The position numbers were made by a program, and so were the translations under genes. The notes beneath the pieces were generated by a model. It did not search any database and was not told the origin of the DNA. It worked only from the letters and a program-made list of their open reading frames with translations. This document shows, one piece after another, positions 33,924 through 43,232 of a stretch of DNA of 64,000 nt. Every line of letters begins with the position of its first letter. The stretch's first letter is position 1. Origin of the DNA: DATDPM01 sp963841995 (GTDB taxonomy: Bacteria; Pseudomonadota; Alphaproteobacteria; DATDPM01); the NCBI GenBank assembly GCA_963841995.1, contig CAWJEX010000018.1, positions 198,473 to 262,472 of the forward strand, given 5' to 3'.

Positions 33924-35231
33924 TTATTCAATAGCGTGAATAGTTGTAAATCGCCGCGACTTTTCATCGTAGGCGAACAATTCAGAGTACCGTCCCCAGC
34001 CAGTCACGACGCGTAGCGTCCTTTCCGCATCCCGCCGAGTCAAGTGGTCCTCGAGTTCCGCCTCGAATTGCAGGCGGGGCGCCTTGTGTCGTTCCCGCTC
34101 CTCGAGGACTCGACGGATGTGTGCAGCAAGGGGCACAAACCGCAGTAAATGCTCCTTGAATAACCGTTTACGTTCCTCGATACCACTCTGTCCAAACACT
34201 TGGCCGGCCGCGGTCAGTTTTACGGCGCCGTCCTTGAGTTCGGCAAATTCCAGGATGTGAAGCGCCTCTGCGGTTGGGAAAAGATCATCGACTTCCAAGG
34301 CCAGGGAATTGGCGATGTCGGCCAAATCGGCATGGCCCGCGTAAGGGGCAGCAGACAACCTCTCGATGAGACCGCTGATCTGGTTGATTGAAGCCCCGGG
34401 CAGAGGTTGCGCCACCCCTCCGCGATGTTGTTGGTGTGCCCCGATCGATGCGACCAGTCGGGATGTCAGCGTCGAGTAGATTTCGTCGACGATTTTCTGA
34501 AACGCGTCATCCAAACGATCGCGCGGATGAGGAAGCGAGACAGGGATCTCCGCAGCGATCCGCCCTGGATCCGAGGCAAGAATCAGGATCCGGTCGCACA
34601 TGAGGACTGATTTGTCGATGTTGTGCGTGACCAGCAGCACAGACTTCGTCGGCAGCTGATGCCCTGTCCAGAGATCGAGGAAGTCGGTGCGCAAGGTTTC
34701 AGCGGTCAGTACGTCAAGGGCGGAAAAGGGCTCATCCATGAGAAGCACCGTGGGTTTGGTGACAGTTGCTCTTGCAAACCCTACACGTTGGCGCATTCCA
34801 CCCGACAGCTCACGCGGATAAGCCGACTGGAATCCGTCGAGACCGATGAGATCGATAGCGGAGAGGGCTCGGCGGTGGACCTCCTCACGGGGCAGCCCGA
34901 GCGCGTCCAGGCCCGCTGCGACGTTCTCCAGCACCGTTAGCCAGGGGAAGAGAGCGAAGGTCTGGAAAACCACCGCAATGCCATCGGAAGGGCCGGTGAG
35001 TGGCGCTTCACGGTAAATCACCTTGCCTGACGTTGGTTTGATCAGTCCTCCCGCAATGCGCAGCAAGGTCGACTTCCCCGAGCCCGAGCGTCCGAGCAAT
35101 CCGAGGATCTCTCCGTCACGCAACGAGAGGTTGATGTTGGCCAGCACCGGCCGTGGCTCGCCCGAGGGCTTGGCGAAGGCCATGCAGATATCGCGCATAT
35201 CGATCACGGATTTTTTCGGCTGGCCCTCCAT
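33924..35231 (-). CDS. ABC transporter ATP-binding protein with C-terminal AAA-associated domain
   Basis: 435 residues from ATG 35231, fixed by AGGAGGGAAA just upstream. The ATPase (1-255) is of the nitrate/sulfonate/taurine class: Walker A GLLGRSGSGKST, LSGGMRQRVGFARA signature, Walker B VLLMDEPFSAL, switch His in LLVTHNIDKS. Residues 290-435 form an extra helical domain (NQISGLIERLSAAPYAGHAD to RTLRVVTGWGRYSELFAYDE), annotated in relatives as AAA-associated. It pairs with the double permease 8 bp upstream. No substrate-binding protein lies nearby, so substrate and even direction are open. Confidence 0.85.
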   Translation of the reverse strand: MEGQPKKSVIDMRDICMAFAKPSGEPRPVLANINLSLRDGEILGLLGRSGSGKSTLLRIAGGLIKPTSGKVIYREAPLTGPSDGIAVVFQTFALFPWLTVLENVAAGLDALGLPREEVHRRALSAIDLIGLDGFQSAYPRELSGGMRQRVGFARATVTKPTVLLMDEPFSALDVLTAETLRTDFLDLWTGHQLPTKSVLLVTHNIDKSVLMCDRILILASDPGRIAAEIPVSLPHPRDRLDDAFQKIVDEIYSTLTSRLVASIGAHQQHRGGVAQPLPGASINQISGLIERLSAAPYAGHADLADIANSLALEVDDLFPTAEALHILEFAELKDGAVKLTAAGQVFGQSGIEERKRLFKEHLLRFVPLAAHIRRVLEERERHKAPRLQFEAELEDHLTRRDAERTLRVVTGWGRYSELFAYDEKSRRFTTIHAIE

Positions 35232-35239
35232 TTTCCCTC

Positions 35240-36976
35240 CTAATCGAGCCGCGTCCGACGCTCTGCAAGGGCGTACAGGGGCCGCCACAAAAGCCGGTTC
35301 ATAGCAATGACAAGCACTGACATGACCGCGACGCCGAGGGCAATCCGAGCATAATCGCCTGCCTCCGTCATCTGCGCGATATAGGCGCCAAGACCCGAGG
35401 CGCTGAGCTTCGTCGGTCCCCAGCTGACCGCCTCGGAAACGATGCTTGCGTTCCAGGCGCCACCAGAAGCCGTTATGGCGCCGGTCACGTAATAGGGAAA
35501 GATTCCGGGAAGTATCACGTCCCGCCACCAATGCCAGCCGCTGATACGAAAGCTTGCGGCAGCCTCCTTCAAATCGTTCGGAAAGGCGCTGGCACCGGCG
35601 ATTACGTTGAAAAGGATGTACCATTGCGTCCCGAGAATCATGAGGGGGCTGAGCCATATCTTGGGGGCAAGATCAAACCGCACGATGACGAATACCGCGA
35701 CGGGAAAGAGCAAATTCGCCGGAAACGCCGCAAGAAACTGCGCAATCGGCTGCACCACCTCGGCCACCTTCGGACGCAAACCAACGGCTACGCCAATTGG
35801 AACCCAGATCACTGTCGCGAGCACGATGAGAATGGCGACGCGGAGCAAGGTGAGAGCGCCGTTAGCCGCCGCTTCGGCGACATCGCTCCAGGATAGTTCG
35901 GTTCCAGCGAACTGCATCAGGATCCAAGCGGCGTAGCCGATACCGCCTAAGACAAGCCCGTACCAGGCAAGGTCGAGGATGCGCGGCGGAGGCAACCAAT
36001 CACGAAACCGCTTTGGGGCTGAAGGAAGCGCCAGCCGCATCCGTGCAGCGGTCTGTATCGCGGTCCCGATGGGTTCGCCGGCGAGCCTCAGCAGCGTTGA
36101 CCGCCGGAACAGCTCAAGCACCCAGCTGCGTGATACGACCTGAGCGGCGGTCTGCTCAAATCGGAACTTGTCCGCCCACGCCACCATAGGGCGGAACAGC
36201 AGTTGATCGTAAATAATAATGACGAAAGTCATCGCAATGATCGCCCAGCCGACCGCAGCAAGATCGCGATCTTGGATGGCGCGGGCGACGTAGGATCCGA
36301 TGCCGGGCAATGTGAATCGGACGTCGCCGACCGAGATGGCTTCGGAGGCCACGACGAAGAACCATCCCCCTGACATCGACATCATCATGTTCCAGATGAG
36401 ACCCGGCATCGCGAACGGCACCTCAAGCCGCCAAAAGCGCTGCCATCCAGAAAATCGCAAGCTTCGGCTTGCTTCATCGAGGTCATGCGGAATCGTTCTC
36501 AGCGCCTGATAAAAGCTGAATGCCATGTTCCAGGCTTGGCTAGTGAAAATCGCGAAGACAGCGGCGAGCTCCGGGCCTAGCACGTTGTTGGGAAATAGGG
36601 AGACGAAAAAGAGGACCGTGAAGGAGAGATAGCCGAGAATGGGCACTGACTGGAGAACGTCTAGGAGCGGAATCAGCACTATCTCGGCCCGCCGGCTCTT
36701 GGCAGCCAGTGTCGCGTAGGTGAAAGTAAAAACCAGAGAGGCGGCAAGTGCCGCGACCATCCGCATCGTCGTGCGCAGGGCGTAGAATGGCAAAGCCGCT
36801 GGCGAAAGGGAGATCTGCGGGGCCTGGGCGACGACCAATGGACCCACCATCTGGCGGGCACCGGTCCCGATGAGGACCAGGATCGTCAGCACCAGCACCA
36901 CCGCAATCAGGTCCCGCCAATTCGGGATGCGTTGATGCCATACCCCTCCCCGCAGCACTTCGGCGTGGTGCTCCAC
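35240..36976 (-). CDS. ABC permease with two fused membrane domains
   Basis: 578 residues from GTG 36976 (GAGGACCATC-GTG). An ATG at 37033 in the same frame overlaps the operator and has no ribosome site. Two BPD-type permease halves are joined. The first has EIVLIPLLDVLQSVPILGYL and an EAA-type loop near LDEASRSLRFSGWQRFWRLE. The second has FLAAFPANLLFPVAVFVIV and EAAASFRISGWHWWRDVILP. A single chain thus replaces the permease dimer and works with the ATPase behind it. The layout is known from nitrate/taurine-like and bicarbonate-like importers, but no solute-binding protein is encoded here. Confidence 0.85.
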   Translation of the reverse strand: MEHHAEVLRGGVWHQRIPNWRDLIAVVLVLTILVLIGTGARQMVGPLVVAQAPQISLSPAALPFYALRTTMRMVAALAASLVFTFTYATLAAKSRRAEIVLIPLLDVLQSVPILGYLSFTVLFFVSLFPNNVLGPELAAVFAIFTSQAWNMAFSFYQALRTIPHDLDEASRSLRFSGWQRFWRLEVPFAMPGLIWNMMMSMSGGWFFVVASEAISVGDVRFTLPGIGSYVARAIQDRDLAAVGWAIIAMTFVIIIYDQLLFRPMVAWADKFRFEQTAAQVVSRSWVLELFRRSTLLRLAGEPIGTAIQTAARMRLALPSAPKRFRDWLPPPRILDLAWYGLVLGGIGYAAWILMQFAGTELSWSDVAEAAANGALTLLRVAILIVLATVIWVPIGVAVGLRPKVAEVVQPIAQFLAAFPANLLFPVAVFVIVRFDLAPKIWLSPLMILGTQWYILFNVIAGASAFPNDLKEAAASFRISGWHWWRDVILPGIFPYYVTGAITASGGAWNASIVSEAVSWGPTKLSASGLGAYIAQMTEAGDYARIALGVAVMSVLVIAMNRLLWRPLYALAERRTRLD

Positions 36977-37032
36977 GATGGTCCTCGATTCAGCGGTCCC
37001 CGAATAATGAACCGAATAATGATCCAGCCACA

Positions 37033-37046
37033 TTGACGTGCGTCAA
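37033..37046. promoter_or_regulatory. FNR/FixK-type operator upstream of the ABC transporter
   Basis: TTGAC-GTGC-GTCAA. The centre is 63 bp before GTG 36976 on the minus strand. Confidence 0.6.
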
Positions 37047-37119
37047 CTGACTTGATGAAGTGAACAACCCCCATTTTCCGAATCGTATCGAATTCTCATG
37101 ACATTGCGAAACCAAGTCC

Positions 37120-37133
37120 TTGACCTGCGTCAA
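37120..37133. promoter_or_regulatory. FNR/FixK-type operator on the cation-transporter side of the divergent region
   Basis: TTGAC-CTGC-GTCAA. It lies 233 bp before the CDF start at 37360. A degenerate third site (TTGAT-CCAG-GTCGT, 37248-37261) is 105 bp before it. Three such sites crowd this one intergenic region. Confidence 0.6.
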
Positions 37134-37359
37134 CCGTCGATCTTAGCGATCCGCGCCCACCTATATACCGTCGCACACCCCGTTGGCGCCGCGACATCGA
37201 ACTGGCAGCAAGAGCGGAGCCGGCGTGCCGGATTGATCCGGCCTCGCTTGATCCAGGTCGTGGTCCTCTGCAATCGACTGGACAAATATGCATATAATAG
37301 CTGCCGGCATCCGGCCGGTATTTTGGGCGCACTTGGTTGCACTTCGATTTCCCGAGACC

Positions 37360-38274
37360 ATGAGCAAGGTCGCCGCCAATAGAGCCGATGTGCTTTGCCG
37401 ATGGGCGAGCTACACGAGCTTATGTCTCGCCGTGACGATGTTTATTGCCAAGATGACCGCTTGGCTGCTGACCGGTTCGGTCGCTCTCTTGGCATCCGTA
37501 GCCGATGCGGGCGTCGATCTCGCCGGCGCGTTGGCCACGCTCGTCGCCATTCACTATGCCCGGCGTCCGCCGGACCGGGGCCATCGCTTCGGACACGGGA
37601 AGGCCGAGTCTCTGGCGGCGGCCCTGCAGGCAGTCTTCCTCGCCGGTGCAGCCGTGACCTTGATCGGCGAAGCGGTGCAGCGCTTCCTCGTGCCTCATCC
37701 GCTCGCCGAGCTCGACACGGGTCTGGCCCTCATCGCTGCGAGCCTGGTGGCGACGCTAGCGATGGTAGCCTTCGAGACCTACGTCCTCAAATATGCCAAG
37801 TCGCAAGCGATTGCCGCGAGTCGCGCTCACTACATCGCCGACATTGTCATCAACTTCGTCGTGCTCGTCGCGCTCGGGCTTACCATACTGACCGGCTGGC
37901 ATCGTCTTGATGCCGGTTTCGCGATCGGACTGGCCGTCTTCATCCTTCTCAGCGCGTGGTGGATCGCGAAGGAAGCGTTCGCAGTCCTGCTCGATCACGA
38001 ACTGCCGAATGAGGACCGTCGGCGCATCAGGGAGGCGGTGTTGAGTCAAGACCAGGTGAGGGGATTGCACGATTTGCGCACGCGAAACGCAGGGGACCGG
38101 ATCTTCGTCGAGTTCCATTTGGAGCTCGATCCCCGGATTAGCCTGGAGGATGGACATGCGATCGCAGATCGGGTCGAGCGCGCGGTTCGAGCGGTCTTTC
38201 CCGCGGCCGAGGTCCTGGCTCACCAGGAGCCGGCCGATGTCGCCGATGATCGTCTCGATCACCGGCTCGGATAA
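37360..38274 (+). CDS. Cation diffusion facilitator (FieF/ZitB-like)
   Basis: 304 residues from ATG 37360 (MSKVAANRADVLCRWASYTS). Six membrane segments are visible. The TM2 metal motif is SVADAGVDLAGAL, with two Asp spaced by three, and the TM5 motif is HYIADIVINFVVL (H-x3-D). A cytosolic ferredoxin-like C-terminal domain carries FVEFHLELDPRISLEDGHAI and VLAHQEPAD. It exports Zn2+ or Fe2+ in exchange for protons. An in-frame ATG at 37288 would add an implausible leader. It is divergent from the ABC transporter across a region with FNR-type boxes. Confidence 0.9.
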   Translation: MSKVAANRADVLCRWASYTSLCLAVTMFIAKMTAWLLTGSVALLASVADAGVDLAGALATLVAIHYARRPPDRGHRFGHGKAESLAAALQAVFLAGAAVTLIGEAVQRFLVPHPLAELDTGLALIAASLVATLAMVAFETYVLKYAKSQAIAASRAHYIADIVINFVVLVALGLTILTGWHRLDAGFAIGLAVFILLSAWWIAKEAFAVLLDHELPNEDRRRIREAVLSQDQVRGLHDLRTRNAGDRIFVEFHLELDPRISLEDGHAIADRVERAVRAVFPAAEVLAHQEPADVADDRLDHRLG

Positions 38275-38537
38275 AAACCACGGGCGCCGATGAGCCTCGG
38301 GCATACGGCGATCGGAATGATGTTTTCGACAGGCAAAGCCGTATTCCTCAGTGACCGCCCGCAAACCGTTCGACAAAGCGACACTTAGGATTTCAAAGAG
38401 CTCCTCAGGCGATTGCCGGTCGATGACTCATCCTGACCCGTCGCCACGCCAGATGCTATTGTAACGCCCTATAGCCCGCTCTCCGCGAGCTTCCGCTAAA
38501 ATTGAACTGGCATGTATTTTCCGGAGAGAAAGAAGAC
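38275..38537. other. Gap holding a short shared sequence
   Basis: No gene. The stretch 38308-38336 (CGGCGATCGGAATGATG, then CGACAGGCA) recurs almost exactly at about 39918-39946. Its nature is unknown. Confidence 0.35.
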
Positions 38538-39197
38538 ATGATCCCGCTCGAGGATGAATCGCGACGCCCCTCACGCTTTCCCATCGTCACCGCGCTCATC
38601 ATCGCGCTGAACGTTCTGGTTTTCGTTCTCGAACTGATGGGTGGCGACGCGTTTGTAACCCGATGGTCGGTTGTCCCTGCCGATATCGTTGCGGGCCGTC
38701 ACTTGAGCACCATCCTGACGGCCCTGTTCATGCATGCGAGCTGGTCGCACATTCTCGGCAACATGGTGTACCTCTGGGCATTCGGCCCGGAGATAGAAGA
38801 CACGATGAATCCCCGGCGGTACATGGCGTTCTATCTTGCCGGCGGCGTAGCGGCGATGGTCGCGCAAGTCGCAGCCGACCCCGCATCGACGGTTCCCAAT
38901 TTGGGTGCGAGCGGAGCGATCGCCGCTGTGATGGGTGCGTTTCTAGTCACCTACCCGCGTGATAAAATTCGCACGATCTTATTCATTGGCTGGTTCTTCC
39001 GCGTCGCGTTCATACCGGCTGCACTCCTGATCGGGTTTTGGTTTCTCATCCAGCTTCTCAGTTTTGGCGTAGTCGTGGATGTGCAGTCAGGCGGCGTGGC
39101 TTATCTGGCTCATATCGCCGGCATCATCTTTGGGGCCGTCACGGCACGTCTATTCGAGGATTCGCGCCGGCTCGCCGAACAACGGCGCGAAGACTAA
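38538..39197 (+). CDS. Rhomboid-family intramembrane serine protease
   Basis: 219 residues from ATG 38538 (GGAGAG upstream); a TTG at 38502 in frame is not needed. The rhomboid core has six membrane segments, with oxyanion Asn and His in HASWSHILGNMVYLWAFGPE. The nucleophile is in NLGASGAIAAVMGAF (G-x-S-G), and the catalytic His is in VAYLAHIAGIIFG. It cleaves single-pass membrane proteins within the bilayer. The substrate is unknown. It stands alone between the CDF gene and repeat copy 2. Confidence 0.9.
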   Translation: MIPLEDESRRPSRFPIVTALIIALNVLVFVLELMGGDAFVTRWSVVPADIVAGRHLSTILTALFMHASWSHILGNMVYLWAFGPEIEDTMNPRRYMAFYLAGGVAAMVAQVAADPASTVPNLGASGAIAAVMGAFLVTYPRDKIRTILFIGWFFRVAFIPAALLIGFWFLIQLLSFGVVVDVQSGGVAYLAHIAGIIFGAVTARLFEDSRRLAEQRRED

Positions 39198-39586
39198 TCA
39201 TTCATGCTGGTTGAGGGCAAAGCAGTCGCTGCGTGATTGAGCGACACTCGCAACCAAGTGGTTAATTAGTCTCAGTGCCGCTCCACGCATTCAGGTGGCT
39301 TCATTGATGTCAGGTGCTCAATTGCTCGTGGCTTGACGGATTTTCTGTACCAGGCCTACTGAGAGAATCGATTTGGACGGTGTGCTGTCGTCAAATTGCG
39401 CCGAAACGCCCGCCGCAAAGCCACTGATTTAGAATCAGCGGCGCTTGAGTTTTTCGCATTGAAAATCAACGCGCCGTCAGACTTTCTTGTCTGACGAATT
39501 GCCATTTTGCCGGACTGAAAGTTTGACAAACCGCGTCACGGCCCATCGCCAATCGAGCGTTTCTCGACGAGAATTCAGAAGGTTAC

Positions 39587-39636
39587 TGGTGGGCGCAGCA
39601 GGACTCGAACCGGCGACCCGCTGATTAAGAGTCAGC
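39587..39636 (-). tRNA. 3' half of tRNA-Lys(CUU), fragment 2
   Basis: As fragment 1, but with changes in the T arm that break its pairing (GCAGGACTCGAACCGGC on the plus strand). The anticodon arm keeps CTT. Not functional. Confidence 0.7.
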
Positions 39637-39667
39637 CGAGAATCGTGGAATATCAACGGGGTGTCAG

Positions 39668-39763
39668 ACTGGAGTCTGTCAGAACTGGAGTCTGTCAGAA
39701 CTGGAGTCTGTCAGAACTGGAGTCTGTCAGAACTGGAGTCTGTCAGAACTGAAGTCTGTCAGA
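39668..39763 (+). repeat. Tandem array of six 16-bp units
   Basis: Unit ACTGGAGTCTGTCAGA, repeated six times without spacers, the last with GAAGT for GGAGT. The other repeat copies have a single unit. Each junction makes a CAGACT..AGTCTG-like palindrome, so the array can fold. Confidence 0.92.
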
Positions 39764-40112
39764 ATATGTATGTTATTTGTCTTTAGTCTGACATTTTTAC
39801 CCCGAGACGAGTCTGACGTTTTTCCGGGACATTTGGACGCGCGGTTAGCTGCCGATCAGCCAAACGTGGCAGCCCGAGCGGCAAAGCTTTCATCTCCTCT
39901 TCTTGCCAAAACTGATTCGGCGATCGGGATGATGTTCGACAGGCACAAGTGATCAGGTGGAAATAGAAATTGGGGATCACGAATTCAAACAGATAGGGCT
40001 CGCCGACAAACGTCTGGTCCAGGCCGCGCACTTTAGTTAGCCGCCCACTTTGAGCGCGACCGTACGGGATCCTCTGGACCGGAGAGTACCAAGCCCTTAT
40101 TTCTTGCCGCGG

Positions 40113-40847
40113 CTATTTCTTGCCGCGGCCGGGGGCCTTCTTGCCCAGCTTATTTACTTTGTCCCGCCCCCGTTCGAGATTTCCTGCGATGTCCTGCCAA
40201 GCCCGAATGCTTGCGACGCTGAAATCCTGGTACTGCTTCTGGGCGTTTTTCTGCCAGACCATGAGATCGCTGACGACGGTCGCGAAGTCCTGGCGGCCAC
40301 GCTCCGCCATGTTCATGGCCGTCTTGGAATATTCGTCGACGGTTGCGTGCCAAGATTTCAGCTGGGTATCCGCACGCGCCACGAAGGTTTGGACCTGGCT
40401 GTTCAGGGTATCGGCGGTTTGGCTGATCAGCTTCTCGAAATCATCCAGGACCTTTTCCCCCATCCGCATCTGTTGACCCATTTCCCGCATGCCGCTCTCG
40501 CGCAGGGCGGTCACCTCGGCGTGAATGGCCTCGGCGCGCGCCAGGATCGCCTTGCGTTGCTGTTCAAGCTGGGCCGAGATCTCGGATACCGTCTTGTCGA
40601 AGGCGACAAGCGCGGTTTGGCCCGCCGCAACGTTGCGCTCCACGAACTCGATGCCGCCCCGTCTCATTTCCTTTATCTTCTCAAGGGCCTGCTTTTGACG
40701 GGACCTCAACTCCGCGATCGCTTCGTTAAGGTTCTTGCGCGCACGGCCCTGGAGGCCCTCCGCCTGTTTGACGAGGGATTTGATCGCGGCCTCCATTTCC
40801 TTGGTGCGGGCCTTGATCTTTGCCTGAGAGGTCTTGAACTCATCCAT
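40113..40847 (-). CDS. Phasin-like coiled-coil protein
   Basis: 244 residues from ATG 40847 (GGGAGA, 8-nt gap), short of the upstream ATG at 41090. It is almost wholly helical and rich in Lys, Glu, Ala and Gln: a long amphipathic coiled coil (KARTKEMEAAIKSLVKQAEG, MRMGEKVLDDFEKLISQTAD), then a phasin-like block (YSKTAMNMAERGRQDFATVV to DLMVWQKNAQKQYQDFSVAS) and a basic GKKAPGRGKK tail. Phasins coat polyhydroxyalkanoate granules, and the basic tail might bind DNA as in PhaM-like proteins. phaB at 52628 supports PHB metabolism in this organism. Confidence 0.75.
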   Translation of the reverse strand: MDEFKTSQAKIKARTKEMEAAIKSLVKQAEGLQGRARKNLNEAIAELRSRQKQALEKIKEMRRGGIEFVERNVAAGQTALVAFDKTVSEISAQLEQQRKAILARAEAIHAEVTALRESGMREMGQQMRMGEKVLDDFEKLISQTADTLNSQVQTFVARADTQLKSWHATVDEYSKTAMNMAERGRQDFATVVSDLMVWQKNAQKQYQDFSVASIRAWQDIAGNLERGRDKVNKLGKKAPGRGKK

Positions 40848-41175
40848 GGGGAATTCTCCCTGTGGCAGGTTTGGCGATGTGGCAGGTTTGGGCGCCAGCC
40901 GCGACCTGCCGAAGTGCCATTTAAATGAAGGGTACCACCTCGTTCGTGAGCTGTCTAAATGCATTGCGTATACAAGATGTTGTAGATGCCGGTATGGACC
41001 GGTGGGAAGCGTTGCATCGATCCGGGCGGCTTGAAGCCCTGCTTCTGTTGCTCTCTTCGTCGCACAGGCTGATGAGTACACCAAGAGCAAATCCCGTCCA
41101 ACCTCCGTAGATGACCGCCCAACAAATTGAAGCCTAGGTGGCGCCAGTTGTGGTGGTCATATCCGTTGCTATTCA

Positions 41176-41350
41176 TCACGCCACCGCCCGCCGGCGCCGT
41201 TCGGGGCTTACAAATTTTCTGAGGAGATGTCCTTTCAGGATCTCCTTCTCAAGCGACAAGTCGGCGGCCAGCCGGCGCAGGCGGGCATTCTCCTTTTCCA
41301 GGTCCTTCATCCGCCGGGCCTGCTCAAGATCAAACCCGCCATATTCCTTG
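41176..41350 (-). pseudogene. IS3-family orfA fragment
   Basis: The minus-strand peptide YGGFDLEQARRMKDLEKENA then RLRRLAADLSLEKEILK is the leucine-zipper end of an IS3-type OrfA. The DNA-binding N-terminus is missing and unrelated sequence precedes it. No orfB follows. Confidence 0.75.
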
Positions 41351-41430
41351 CGCAGAGGTTCTATATTCTGAACCAATCGGCTGGGCGCACACTTGCAGAC
41401 GGCAAGCCGCAACCCTGAATGGAGGTCGAC

Positions 41431-42240
41431 ATGAGATTACGCAGAGAGCCGCTGGGCAAAGGGCAAAAGCAACGCATGCTGCGCGAAACGACGCCGCCCA
41501 ATTTCCTGGATTCATCCCTCGAATGGCGGCGCATTTTTTCGGAAGTCTGGGGGACATTCCTGCTTGTTGTGGTGGCCGCCGGCGCGGGCGTGGTGGCAGC
41601 GAAGAGCGGCGGCGCCGTCACGTTGGGCATGGCCGCGGTGGCGCCCGGCGTTATGGTCATGGTCATCATCTACTTCATGGGCACGGTAAGCGGGGCGCAT
41701 CTCAATCCCGCCGTCACTTTCGCATTCGCCGTGCGACGGAATTTTCCCTGGCACCGCGTGCCCGGCTACATCCTCGGGCAGATTGCGGGCGGCATCGCGG
41801 CCGCAATCTTCCTGCGCGCCATGTTCGGCACGGCCGGCGAACTCGGCGCCACCGAGCCGGGCGCGGGCGTGAGCGCCCTGCAGGCGCTGGCCATGGAAGT
41901 GCTGCTCACCGCGGGCTTGGTGAATACGATCCTCGGCACCGCATCGGGCGCCCGCAACATCGGCACCAATGGCGCCATCGCGGTCGGCGGTTATGTCGCA
42001 CTTGCGGGACTCTGGGCCGCGCCCATCAGCGGTGCTTCGATGAACCCGGTGCGTTCCCTCGCTCCCGACCTGGTTCGCGGGGACTTCGGTGCGGCATGGG
42101 TCTATCTCATCGGCCCGTTTGCTGGAGCGATGATCGAAGTCGCATTCGAGTGGATTCTGAAAGGCCCACCCACCATTACGGGGACGATCGCGGCGCAGGG
42201 CACGGTGGAGAGCGATAAGGCGGCCCCTCATCCTGGCTGA
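41431..42240 (+). CDS. Aquaporin/MIP channel
   Basis: 269 residues. ATG 41431 follows GGAGG by 5 nt and is preferred to ATG 41419. Six membrane helices and two half-helices are present. The first pore motif is SGAHLNPAVTFAF (canonical NPA). The second is SGASMNPVRSLAPDLV, where NPA has become NPV, followed by the conserved Arg. NPV at the second motif occurs in some bacterial MIPs and may alter conductance. A 50-residue polar N-terminal extension precedes TM1. Water or small neutral solutes pass. An IS3 fragment lies just upstream. Confidence 0.88.
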   Translation: MRLRREPLGKGQKQRMLRETTPPNFLDSSLEWRRIFSEVWGTFLLVVVAAGAGVVAAKSGGAVTLGMAAVAPGVMVMVIIYFMGTVSGAHLNPAVTFAFAVRRNFPWHRVPGYILGQIAGGIAAAIFLRAMFGTAGELGATEPGAGVSALQALAMEVLLTAGLVNTILGTASGARNIGTNGAIAVGGYVALAGLWAAPISGASMNPVRSLAPDLVRGDFGAAWVYLIGPFAGAMIEVAFEWILKGPPTITGTIAAQGTVESDKAAPHPG

Positions 42241-42315
42241 GAGGTTCCGTCAGCGGTCTGCTTCCAAGTCACGAAAGACAGAGTAACCGTCCGGTGAAGA
42301 CCGCGGCAGGAAGCG

Positions 42316-42395
42316 GTCAGGCATCCCGGCCGCAGCATTTTTTGAACTTTTTGTCTGAACCGCAGGTGTCTCCAAAAGATGTCCAGAGCAAAGGC
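42316..42395 (-). pseudogene. Remnant of a SEC-C zinc motif
   Basis: Minus strand: GDTCGSDKKFKKCCGRDA and stop, the typical C-terminal SEC-C (CxCGSGKKFKKCC) with one Cys lost. Upstream in frame there is no recognisable protein. Only the tail of the gene is left. Confidence 0.6.
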
Positions 42396-42531
42396 AAATG
42401 GAACCCCGATCCGAACTCGGCAGCAGGACCGAATCGTGTGATGCATCCGAATCACCACCGATCCAGGTTATTGCCTTTCAAGGGACCGCACATGAAGAAC
42501 GGGGTACCACGAAGGGCCGTTTCGAGCCGTT

Positions 42532-42885
42532 GATTTGGAATCAGCTGCGCGCAAAGTTTTGCGTTGAAAATCAACGCGCCGTCAGACTTTCTTGTCTAAC
42601 GAATTGCCATTTTGCCGGACTGAAAGTCTGACAAACCGCGTCACGGCTCATCGGCAATCAGGCGTTTCTCGTAGAGAATTCAGAAGGTTGTTGGTGGGCG
42701 CACCAGGAACTCGAACCTGGGACCCGCTGATTAAGAATCAGCCGGGAATCGTGGAATATCAATGGGGGTCAGACTGGGGTCTGTCAGAATATGTACGTTA
42801 TTTGGGTGGAGTTGTTTTTACCCGAAAACGAGTTTGACGTTTTTTCGGCTCATAAGGGCCCCTCTGTCCACCCCCAGGGGCGCAC
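42532..42885 (-). repeat. Mosaic repeat copy 3
   Basis: The first 150 bp match the flank of copy 2, and the remainder matches copy 1 up to GGGGCGCAC. The duplicated secreted-protein gene starts 5 bp later. Confidence 0.88.
42692..42742 (-). tRNA. 3' half of tRNA-Lys(CUU), fragment 3
   Basis: Same anticodon arm as fragment 1. One extra base in the T loop (GGAACTCGAACC on the plus strand). Not functional. Confidence 0.75.
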
Positions 42886-43232
42886 TCCAATGTTTGGCAA
42901 CAAGTTCAGTGGAGCGTGCCAAATCGCTCCAACCGTGCTCGCTTCTGGCTTGATTTCTGGCTTGATTGTGCTCTGTGCCTCAAGCGCAGGCGCCGAAGCG
43001 CAGTTGACATGCTCAGAAACAGCTCGGGCATACGCGAGCTACGAAACCAGCAACGTTGACGCGCTCGAGTTTCTCAAGGCCTGTGTAAAGGACAGGATCG
43101 GCGCTCGTAGGGATGCCGGCGCTGAAGAAAAAAACCGCAAGCCCCTCTAAATCCGGTCATCTGCCTGAGCTGGTCCTGGGAAATCGGACAGGGTGTTAAG
43201 GTGTGTTCCCTCGGGTAACGGAGGGATACGAA

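Larger units (their letters stand above)
39424..39828 (-). repeat. Mosaic repeat copy 2, with expanded internal tandem repeat
   Basis: Shares about 160 bp of extra left flank with copy 3 (CGCCGTCAGACTTTCTTGTC and GAATTGCCATTTTGCCGGAC). It then has GAATTCAGAAGG, the tRNA piece and the GTCAGACT tail. Its 16-bp unit is expanded to six copies. Confidence 0.85.

Noticed and set aside
39668..39763. CRISPR array
   Set aside because: The six 16-bp units abut without spacers and no cas gene is in the window.
39770..39952. Sixty-residue ORF after repeat copy 2
   Set aside because: It is made of repeat tail sequence and the word shared with 38308-38336; no ribosome site or family.
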